Below the pieces are notes generated by a model. It did no database searches and was not told the origin of the DNA. It saw nothing but the letters and a program-made list of their open reading frames with translations. A DNA stretch of 13,896 bases. Origin: Acidobacteriota bacterium (GTDB lineage: Bacteria > Acidobacteriota > Terriglobia > Terriglobales > Acidobacteriaceae). Within the stretch, counting starts at the first letter, position 1. Each line of letters starts with the position of its first letter. Position numbers and translations under genes: made by a program. The stretch covers positions 1 through 13,896 of the forward strand of contig JAJXUS010000006.1 of the NCBI GenBank assembly GCA_021782675.1, written 5' to 3'. Shown here piece by piece: positions 6,061-11,606 of the stretch.

Positions 6061-7572
6061 ATGGGAATTCTCACCCGCATCGTTAAGGTACTCGGGGCGC
6101 TGCTCACCTCCAACGTGGTCAACCTGATCACGAAGCTGGTGCTGCCGCCCATCTTTTTGCTGCGCTATGGCACCACGTTGTACGGGGAGTGGCTGGCGCT
6201 ATCCGGCGCAGTCGCTTATCTCAGCACACTCAACTTTGGCATTCAGACCTACGTCACGCAGGACCTGACCGTCCGCTATCAGGCTAACGATCTGGCTGCC
6301 TATCATCGCCGGCAATCCACGTCGCTACGTGTACTGCTGGGTATTTTATGCAGCGCGGCCTTCGTCTGCCTGGTTGTCTTTGCGCTGCCGGTACAGCAAT
6401 GGCTTCGTCTCACACTCACGCAGCGCGCCACGGCCATCACGCTCTACTTTCTTGCGGTGCAGGTACTGCTGGGCGTACTGTTCGGATACTTCACCGGCCT
6501 TTTCATGGTTCTGAGCCGGGCTCACACCGGCGTGCTGTGGGTCAATGGTCTGCGCCTGGCCATGGTGCTGGCCGTCTCCGCCGCCGCGTGGTTTCGCGTG
6601 CCGCTTCCGGTGCTGGCCGGCGTGCAGGCCGCTGTCTACGTGGCCGGAATCTTTCTGGTTCTGCTGCACCTGCGACGTGCAGGCCGCGAGATATTTCCCG
6701 GCCTGGGGGAATGGGACCGCGCCGCTGTGCCGGGCATTCTGAAGCCCAGCAGCTACTTCGGTCTCATCAGCATGAGCACGTTTCTCTCCTATGAGGTGCC
6801 GGTGCTGATCCTGCAGCGTGAGGCCGGGCCCTTCGTGGTGGTGGCGTTCACCGTCATGCGGACCATCTTCTCCATGTGCCGCCAAATCCTGAACGCACCC
6901 ACGCAGGCCATGGGCCCGGAGATTACGCGGCTCTACGGCCGCCAGGAATGGCGCGAACTAAGCGCGGTCTACACCTACTCAGAACGACTGATCTTCTCGC
7001 TGATTCCGGTCTTGAATCTGGGCGTACTGGTCGCCTCGCCCGTACTGCTGGCCGTGTGGCTGCACAAGCCCGCGCTGTTCGCCATGCTGCCCTATATAAC
7101 GATGGCGGCCATCTCCATGACGCTCAGCGCCAAGGAGCACAAGTTTCAGTTTCAGTTTTCCACCAACACGCATGAGGCCCTGGCGCGCATCATGTTCGGC
7201 AGCTACTTGGCGCTGGCCGTCCTCGCCGTGCCCATGGTCCGCTGGCAGGGCATGATGGGGTTCCTCTACACCTGGCTGGCGATTGAACTCTTCCAGGTCA
7301 TCCGGATCGTCGGCTTGAACCGCCAGCTCTTCGCGCATACCGGCGAGCATCGGCTGCACTATCTGGTCCGGCTGACTGCGGCCTGCGTGGTCGCACTGCC
7401 CGCAGCAGGCTGGTTGCTCGCGCATACCGATCGCAGCTCCTATCCTCTGCAGCTCGGCACTGCAGGGGCGGTCAGCGCTGTCCTGATGACCGTTACTTTC
7501 TGGCTGTTTCATCTACGTCCCATCGCCGGCAAACTTCTGGTCCGCCTGCGTACCCGGCTGGCCGCCGGTTAG
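6061..7572 (+). CDS. Wzx-like flippase of the MOP superfamily (polysaccharide export)
   Basis: Predicted inner-membrane lipid-linked oligosaccharide flippase of 503 residues. It is very hydrophobic, with roughly 12-14 membrane segments separated by short basic loops. The N-terminal part (SNVVNLITKLVLPPIFLLRY, YGEWLALSGAVAYLSTLNFG) looks like polysaccharide-biosynthesis transporters, in which an early helix pair packs around a G-x-x-x-[WY] stretch. Other segments are clear at about 91-111, 122-150, 160-180, 184-204, 310-333 and 460-485. The C-terminus is basic (LLVRLRTRLAAG), which suggests a cytoplasmic end. ATG 6061 has GGCGGA about 11 bases upstream, a weak and distant ribosome site. The divergent glycosyltransferase suggests a shared glycan product, but no polymerase or priming transferase is in the window. 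The substrate is unknown. The superfamily call is strong; Wzx rather than another MOP branch is moderate. Confidence 0.88.
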   Translation: MGILTRIVKVLGALLTSNVVNLITKLVLPPIFLLRYGTTLYGEWLALSGAVAYLSTLNFGIQTYVTQDLTVRYQANDLAAYHRRQSTSLRVLLGILCSAAFVCLVVFALPVQQWLRLTLTQRATAITLYFLAVQVLLGVLFGYFTGLFMVLSRAHTGVLWVNGLRLAMVLAVSAAAWFRVPLPVLAGVQAAVYVAGIFLVLLHLRRAGREIFPGLGEWDRAAVPGILKPSSYFGLISMSTFLSYEVPVLILQREAGPFVVVAFTVMRTIFSMCRQILNAPTQAMGPEITRLYGRQEWRELSAVYTYSERLIFSLIPVLNLGVLVASPVLLAVWLHKPALFAMLPYITMAAISMTLSAKEHKFQFQFSTNTHEALARIMFGSYLALAVLAVPMVRWQGMMGFLYTWLAIELFQVIRIVGLNRQLFAHTGEHRLHYLVRLTAACVVALPAAGWLLAHTDRSSYPLQLGTAGAVSAVLMTVTFWLFHLRPIAGKLLVRLRTRLAAG

Positions 7573-7632
7573 TGCCGATTTTTCTGCCACGACGCTGCCC
7601 CGCGAAACCGAAAAAAGCGATACTCTCTCGAT

Positions 7633-8571
7633 ATGCTCCGTGTCACCGTTCTCGCGTCCGGCTCAAAAGGGAACTGCACGGTGGTCACCTCCAGCCGCAC
7701 GCGAATCATGATCGATGCCGGTCTGAGTTGCCGTGAGCTGCTGCGCCGGATGCACGCGGCCGGTGAAGAGCCCGACAAGCTCGATGCTGTGCTGGTCACG
7801 CATGAGCATCAGGATCACATTCAGGGTCTCTCCGTGCTGGCGCGGCGGCTGAATCTTCCTGTGTTTTTCACCCAGGCCACGCACCAGGCGTGGCGTCGTT
7901 GGATGACGCCGCGCACCACGATGACGTTCAAGGCGTGGCTGGCATCCCGGCAGGCGCTCGCGGAAGACTCCAGCCCGGCGACGGCTGTCGCAGAAGCCCC
8001 GGCCGCCATTGAGCCGCCGGAATCGGAGAGCACGGAGGGATTCGACGCGAAGGCCGAAGACCCGGCATACCTGCCGGCCGTCGAATATTTCAACGCGGGT
8101 GCGGCGTTCGATATCGGCGACCTGCGGATCACGCCGTTCACCATCCCCCACGATGCCATGGACCCGGTCGGCTTCATCGTCGAGGCCGAGGGCATGCGCG
8201 TCGCCATCGCCACCGATCTGGGCTACATGTCCCCGAACATCGCTCTGCATCTGCGGCGCGCCGATCTGCTGATGATCGAGTCCAACCACGATCTGGAGAT
8301 GTTGCGCGACGGCCCCTATCCCTGGTCTGTCAAGCAGCGGGTGCTGTCGCGCGTTGGGCATTTGTCGAACGATGCGGTTGGCGAGTACCTGAGCCGGGAT
8401 TACGATGGCGGAGCCCGGTACATCGTTCTGGCGCACCTTTCGGAGAGCAACAACCTGCCGGAGCTCGCGCGCTTGTCAGCCGAACGAGCCCTGAACGGCC
8501 GGATGAGCTTGTTGGGGAATCAGGTTCTGCTGGCATCGCAAAGCTGCGCCTTGGAATCTATCTACTTATAA
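7633..8571 (+). CDS. YycJ/WalJ-like metallo-beta-lactamase-fold hydrolase
   Basis: A 312-residue metallo-hydrolase close in pattern to Bacillus subtilis WalJ (YycJ), a predicted 5'-exonuclease-type protein linked to DNA replication and cell-wall control. It starts VTVLASGSKGNCTVV (5-18) and IDAGLSCRELLRR (27-39), followed by the metal motif HEHQDH (His57, His59, Asp61, His62). Further likely ligands are His173 (IPHDA), Asp195 (ATDLGY) and His268 (LAHLSESNN); MIESNHDLEMLRDGPYPWS (214-232) is a family block. The usual length is about 265; the excess lies in a low-complexity Ala/Glu/Pro/Ser insert at about 108-148, between the first metal motif and the PHDA block. ATG 7633 has no clear Shine-Dalgarno; GATACT ends eight bases before it. 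It lies 60 bases after the flippase gene, so read-through is possible. Exact reaction and substrate here are not shown. Confidence 0.9.
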   Translation: MLRVTVLASGSKGNCTVVTSSRTRIMIDAGLSCRELLRRMHAAGEEPDKLDAVLVTHEHQDHIQGLSVLARRLNLPVFFTQATHQAWRRWMTPRTTMTFKAWLASRQALAEDSSPATAVAEAPAAIEPPESESTEGFDAKAEDPAYLPAVEYFNAGAAFDIGDLRITPFTIPHDAMDPVGFIVEAEGMRVAIATDLGYMSPNIALHLRRADLLMIESNHDLEMLRDGPYPWSVKQRVLSRVGHLSNDAVGEYLSRDYDGGARYIVLAHLSESNNLPELARLSAERALNGRMSLLGNQVLLASQSCALESIYL

Positions 8572-8621
8572 GTGGTTGGAAACGCTGCCCCCGGGGTGCC
8601 GGAGATCGCATCAGGATTTGG

Positions 8622-8650
8622 TTGCTTGCCGGGGCCCGAACGGTTACAAT
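8622..8650 (+). promoter_or_regulatory. Sigma-70-like promoter candidate for the 8695 gene
   Basis: TTGCTT (8622-8627) and TACAAT (8645-8650) are separated by exactly 17 bases. The -10 matches 5 of 6 bases; the -35 matches 3 of 6 (TTG). The start would be near 8657, giving a leader of about 38 bases that contains the ribosome site. It is the best-spaced promoter candidate in the window and suggests the gene is not solely read from walJ. Confidence 0.5.
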
Positions 8651-8694
8651 CGGGTTACCTCTTTATTACGTAAGTTTCGAGGAATCAGGAGCCT

Positions 8695-9153
8695 ATGGCG
8701 AAAGCTGGTTGTATCGATCCCCGCATCGGGGACATCCTTGCAGGATGGCGGTACGACATCTCCGGTTTGCACTCGGAAATGCGCGCCGACTATGAAGATC
8801 ACTTCCGGGAATGCCGCCACTGCCTGAACCGGCAGCGCATCCACCGCAGTGTCGATCTGCTGCTGATCGCCTTCTCAAGCGCCGCCATCATCACATTCTT
8901 CGCCGCGCTGCTGGTGCTGCATCGCATCGAGCCGCTGCGCGACTGGGTGATTCTCAACCTGCAGTTACGGCAGGTTTCGCTCGGCGTGAGTCTCGGCCGC
9001 GTTGCCATCTTGGGGCTGCTGGTCTCGCTGTTTGCGTGGATTCTGGTCGCCATCGCCACCCCCGCGCCCAGCTATCTGAGCCAGCAGGCGCGTGCGCTGC
9101 AGGAACGTCTGCCGGAAGAGCTGCGCGAGCGGATGACGCGCATGTCCGTCTGA
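8695..9153 (+). CDS. Small zinc-finger (zf-HC2-like) protein with two membrane helices
   Basis: A 152-residue protein of unknown function. The N-terminal cytoplasmic part has Cys6 and then His36-x3-Cys40-x2-Cys43 (DHFRECRHC), the layout of the zinc-binding anti-sigma (ZAS/zf-HC2) fold. Two hydrophobic helices follow, about 53-76 and 103-121, joined by a loop (RIEPLRDW...LRQ). The C-terminal tail is charged and helix-like (SYLSQQARALQERLPEELRE). The layout resembles membrane anti-sigma factors, but no sigma gene lies next to it, and two helices rather than one is less usual. It could be a metal-dependent scaffold or a sensor. ATG 8695 is preceded by two purine-rich sites, AGGA (8680-8683) and AGGAG (8687-8691). 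A promoter candidate lies 45-73 bases upstream, and walJ ends 123 bases upstream. That the gene is real is well supported; its function is not. Confidence 0.78.
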   Translation: MAKAGCIDPRIGDILAGWRYDISGLHSEMRADYEDHFRECRHCLNRQRIHRSVDLLLIAFSSAAIITFFAALLVLHRIEPLRDWVILNLQLRQVSLGVSLGRVAILGLLVSLFAWILVAIATPAPSYLSQQARALQERLPEELRERMTRMSV

Positions 9154-9231
9154 GAACGTCAGACAAATCCTCCGCATCTCCCCGCCAGCGCACTTTGTCT
9201 CGTGGTGCGCATTGTGTGCGGTCTAGTGTGA

Positions 9232-9312
9232 GTCATCCTAAGCGCAGCGAAGCACCTCTGTATTTGTAATCCCACTGGTAGTACCCGGATCCTTCGCTTC
9301 GCTCGGGATGAC
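9232..9312. repeat. Long-loop inverted repeat of the GTCATCC...GGATGAC type
   Basis: The left arm GTCATCCTAAGCGCAGCGAAG (9232-9252) pairs with the right arm at 9292-9312, whose reverse complement is GTCATCCCGAGCGAAGCGAA plus G. They match at 18 of 21 positions, with one further G-U pair in RNA, around a 39-base loop. Sequences of the form GTCATCCTGAGCGAAGCGAAGG are familiar to me as dispersed intergenic repeats in environmental bacterial genomes, including Acidobacteriota. It sits between the convergent genes at 8695 and 9388, where it may act as a bidirectional transcription end or be a REP-like mobile remnant. Only one copy is in this window. Confidence 0.7.
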
Positions 9313-9387
9313 GGCCAAGAGGTCGCTGGCAATTTCGAAGGTCTTTCGCTTGCTGTCTTTCGCTGCACCCCGGACCAGCGCCTACTA

Positions 9388-10413
9388 TTATTGCGGCCGA
9401 TTGGCAAGAATCAGCGGCGAGGGCCCTGCCGCCGGCAGCAGACGAGCCTGCACAAATCCGGCATCCTCTAGCCAGCGCTTTATCTCATCAAACGAATACG
9501 TATTGCCGTCGGTAGTATTCACCAGCATATTCAGGGCGAAGATCAGGCTGCCCGTCGGCGCGGTGCGGTCTTCGTTCACCAGAAATTCCGCAATCGCAAT
9601 CGTCCCACCCGGAGCAAGCGCCTGGAACGTCTTTTGCAGCAGGGCGCGGCTTCTCGTCTCCCCTTCGGAGTGAAGAATGTGGCCCAGCGTCGCAATCTGG
9701 TGCCCGGCTCCGAAATCCGCATCCGACAGATCGCCGGCAGCAAAGGTATAGCGGTCGGAGAGACCGGACCGCTGCACAACGCGGCGTGTCACGTCCAGCA
9801 CCCGCGGCCAGTCAACAGCCCGCACCGAGACGTTCGGTGATTTTTGCGCGAGCGCAATCCCCCAGACGCCGGAGCCGGCCGCCAGGTCAAGCACAGAAAT
9901 CGGCGTCGCGACATTGTCCGTACCCAGATGCTCGGCCAGAAGGCGTGCCGACGGATAGCTCATGGGAAAGATATCTTCCACGAACTTGATGAAAAACTCG
10001 CTGCCGTCGGATGGATCGTTGACAGTGGTTGCCGGCTTTCCGGTCCGCACTACCTCCGTCAGGTGCAGCCACTGCGGCATCAGTTGGCTGCTCATATGGC
10101 GAAACATGCCGCCATGGAAGCCGGGCTTGCTGCTGACGAGGAAGGTCTCGCTCTCAGGCGTGAGGGCATAGCGGCCGTCCGCAGTCTTTTTCAGCAGGCC
10201 TAGCCCAACCTGAAGGTTCAGGAGGGCAGTGATGCCGCGCAGCGAACTGTGCGTATCTGCCGCAATCCCTTCGGCAGTTTTTGGGAGACCGTCGAGTGCG
10301 TCAAAGACGCCCAGGCGGATCGCAGCCTCAATCGCGAGAGGCGGTGCGTAGCCCCAGGCCATCTGCAGGATGCGTTCAGGAGTAAGCGGAGTCTGGCTGG
10401 ATGTTGCGGACAT
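9388..10413 (-). CDS. SAM-dependent O-methyltransferase (Methyltransf_2 type, winged-helix dimerisation domain)
   Basis: A 341-residue methyltransferase of the acetylserotonin/hydroxyneurosporene type. Residues about 10-95 form a winged-helix dimerisation domain: LQMAWGYAPPLAIEAAIRLG, FDALDGLPKTAEGIA, LLNLQVGLGLLKK. The catalytic domain has SAM motif I VLDLAAGSG (174-182), an acidic-aromatic pair Asp201-Trp202 (RAVDWPRV) and a later LAPGGTIAIAEF block (267-277). His248 in GHILHSEGE occupies the catalytic-base position of the plant enzymes' HxxHDW motif, but the Asp-Trp after it is Ser-Glu here. The substrate is unknown: a small phenol, quinone or secondary metabolite is plausible. The start is clear: ATG 10413 has GGAGGA (10421-10426) seven bases upstream; a longer frame to 10476 is not needed. 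It follows the anti-sigma gene by 126 bases on the same strand, without a strong terminator between. Confidence 0.88.
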   Translation of the reverse strand: MSATSSQTPLTPERILQMAWGYAPPLAIEAAIRLGVFDALDGLPKTAEGIAADTHSSLRGITALLNLQVGLGLLKKTADGRYALTPESETFLVSSKPGFHGGMFRHMSSQLMPQWLHLTEVVRTGKPATTVNDPSDGSEFFIKFVEDIFPMSYPSARLLAEHLGTDNVATPISVLDLAAGSGVWGIALAQKSPNVSVRAVDWPRVLDVTRRVVQRSGLSDRYTFAAGDLSDADFGAGHQIATLGHILHSEGETRSRALLQKTFQALAPGGTIAIAEFLVNEDRTAPTGSLIFALNMLVNTTDGNTYSFDEIKRWLEDAGFVQARLLPAAGPSPLILANRPQ

Positions 10414-10539
10414 TGGTTGTTCCTCCCTGGAAAGGTAATGGCAGCGAAGCTGCGCCGCGCGGTCAGTGACCGGCAATACCCTGGAGGGGGGATCAGCTAG
10501 GGAGTGAAGGCCGGAAACGTGGATCCGGTCGAAAGAATA

Positions 10540-10800
10540 TCAGGACTGTTTGAGTTTTTGCCGCTTCATTTTGGCGGCGCACTTCGACAGGACCGCCTGC
10601 CGCAGCCGTTCGTGGATCGACTCCGGCAGCTCGAACAGCTCCTTGTTGCGGTAGATTTCGATGGTCTGCCGCGTCGTATTCAGCGTGACGGTGCAGTGTT
10701 CGCAGCCCGCCATATGCTGTTCCAGCTCACTGCGCAATGCTGTAGCAGTCTGCGCGTCGAAGTAGTCGGTCAGATTGGCTAAAAATTCTGTGCAGTTCAC
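10540..10800 (-). CDS. Soluble zinc-binding (zf-HC2/ZAS) anti-sigma factor
   Basis: An 86-residue protein with Cys3, His29-x3-Cys33-x2-Cys36 (EQHMAGCEHC), the metal-binding layout of ZAS anti-sigma factors such as RsrA (Cys11, His37, Cys41, Cys44). The helix-rich tail (RQTIEIYRNKELFELPESIHERLRQAV) could wrap the sigma factor. It has no membrane segment, so it is cytoplasmic; a redox- or metal-responsive release is possible but not shown. It begins with GTG (10800-10798), overlapping the sigma factor's TGA as GTGA, which implies coupled translation at fixed stoichiometry. The C-terminus is strongly basic (KMKRQKLKQS). The call rests on the motif plus the pairing with an ECF sigma gene. As with other members of this Pfam family, it may in principle be a helper rather than an inhibitor. 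Confidence 0.86.
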   Translation of the reverse strand: MNCTEFLANLTDYFDAQTATALRSELEQHMAGCEHCTVTLNTTRQTIEIYRNKELFELPESIHERLRQAVLSKCAAKMKRQKLKQS

Positions 10801-11453
10801 GCCAGTTCTCCTGAAGGGACACGGAAGTAGCGGCTCAACCGCTCGCGCAGTTGCAGTCGGGCCCGCAGCAGGCGGCTCTTCACCGCCGGCACGCTGAGCT
10901 TAAGGGCCTGGGCCGTCTCTTCCGTCGATAGCCCATCGATGTCGCGCAGGACAAAAACAGTGCGGAACCCTGGCGGCAGACCTTGAATCGTCCGCCGGAG
11001 AATCTCGGCCAGCTCTGCCTGGTTGTAGTTCTGCTCCGGGTTTGGCATCCAGTCGGCAAAGTCGCGGGGAATGGATCCTTCGTCCGTCTGAATCTCTTCA
11101 TCCATCGAGACGGTCTTCTGCGCTTTGCGTTTGCGTAGGCGCATCAGCGACTCATTGACGGCAATGCGCACCAGCCAGGTGTAGAACTTGGAGTTTCCCT
11201 GGAACTGGTCAATCTTCTGGAATGCCTTAAAGAATGTGTCCTGAACAATGTCTTCGGCATCTTCCCGGTTTTGTGTAATCTGCAGCGAAATGCGAAAAAT
11301 CTGACGCTCATACTGGCGCATCAGCTTCTCGAACGCTGCCAGGTCGCCGGTCTTGACCCGTGCGACCAGCTCCAGGTCCGGGTGAACCTGCGGCTCTTCC
11401 TCTGTGTTCACGGCAGTAGGCATGGGTGAGTGCGGCCTTTCCGGCTGCCGCAT
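10797..11453 (-). CDS. ECF RNA polymerase sigma factor (RpoE/SigW type)
   Basis: A 218-residue extracytoplasmic-function sigma factor, directing RNA polymerase to a stress-type regulon. Region 2 spans about 29-111: LVARVKTGDLAAFEKLMRQY, DAEDIVQDTFFKAF (core binding) and SKFYTWLVRIAVNESLMRLR (-10 recognition). A linker with acidic residues follows (about 112-145). Region 4 spans about 150-209: GLPPGFRTVFVLRDIDGLS, then the helix-turn-helix STEETAQALKLSVPAVKSRL. An N-terminal tail of about 25 residues is extra. ATG 11453 has GAGG ten bases upstream, inside a small hairpin loop; Met11 (ATG 11423) is a weaker alternative. The TGA overlaps the GTG of the anti-sigma gene. The divergent lytic transglycosylase gene shares the 153-base upstream spacer, so an envelope-related regulon is conceivable, but I see no clear ECF-type GGAAC/CGTC promoter there. 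Confidence 0.95.
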   Translation of the reverse strand: MRQPERPHSPMPTAVNTEEEPQVHPDLELVARVKTGDLAAFEKLMRQYERQIFRISLQITQNREDAEDIVQDTFFKAFQKIDQFQGNSKFYTWLVRIAVNESLMRLRKRKAQKTVSMDEEIQTDEGSIPRDFADWMPNPEQNYNQAELAEILRRTIQGLPPGFRTVFVLRDIDGLSTEETAQALKLSVPAVKSRLLRARLQLRERLSRYFRVPSGELA

Positions 11454-11454
11454 C

Positions 11455-11473
11455 GCGGGAAAACCTCTCCCGC
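11455..11473 (-). promoter_or_regulatory. Hairpin enclosing the sigma factor's ribosome site
   Basis: On the minus strand GCGGGA (plus 11473-11468) pairs with TCCCGC (plus 11460-11455) as a 6-bp stem. Its 7-base loop, GAGGTTT, carries the only Shine-Dalgarno-like bases before ATG 11453. The stem ends one base before the start codon. It could reduce or modulate translation initiation. A 6-bp GC-rich inverted repeat may also arise by chance. Confidence 0.35.
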
Positions 11474-11492
11474 CTCTTCAGCAGTTCTTTTG

Positions 11493-11522
11493 ATGGTAGC
11501 CCGCAGCAAAGGGTGCGGACAA
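11493..11522 (-). promoter_or_regulatory. Promoter candidate for the sigma/anti-sigma genes
   Basis: On the minus strand TTGTCC (plus 11517-11522) and TACCAT (plus 11493-11498) are 18 bases apart, each matching 4 of 6 positions of the housekeeping consensus. The start would be near 11486, about 33 bases before the ATG at 11453. No autoregulatory ECF-like promoter was evident. Confidence 0.3.
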
Positions 11523-11591
11523 ATCGACAGCCCGTTACCCATCCAGCTTCAGCGGGCCCGCCGGCATCTTTGCAGTTCGCCCGAGTACGAA

Positions 11592-11597
11592 TAAAGT
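11592..11597 (+). promoter_or_regulatory. -10 candidate before the lytic transglycosylase
   Basis: TAAAGT (4 of 6 matches) ends nine bases before ATG 11607, with TTGCAG (11570-11575) 16 bases upstream as a weak -35. There is no Shine-Dalgarno before this ATG, so a very short leader or leaderless mRNA is possible. Confidence 0.3.
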
Positions 11598-11606
11598 TTT
11601 AGTCAT

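Noticed and set aside
6346..6885. Minus-strand frame inside the flippase gene
   Set aside because: The opposite frame has a coherent multi-helix membrane protein; this product is His/Gln/Gly-rich with no fold features.
9188..9210. GCGCAC...GTGCGC inverted repeat as terminator of the 8695 gene
   Set aside because: The stem is only 6 bp with an 11-base loop and no T tract after it. The nearby 9232-9312 repeat is a better candidate for ending transcription.
10441..10453. GCAGC-GAA-GCTGC hairpin in the leader of the methyltransferase
   Set aside because: Five base pairs with a three-base loop and no T tract; too small to call a regulatory element.
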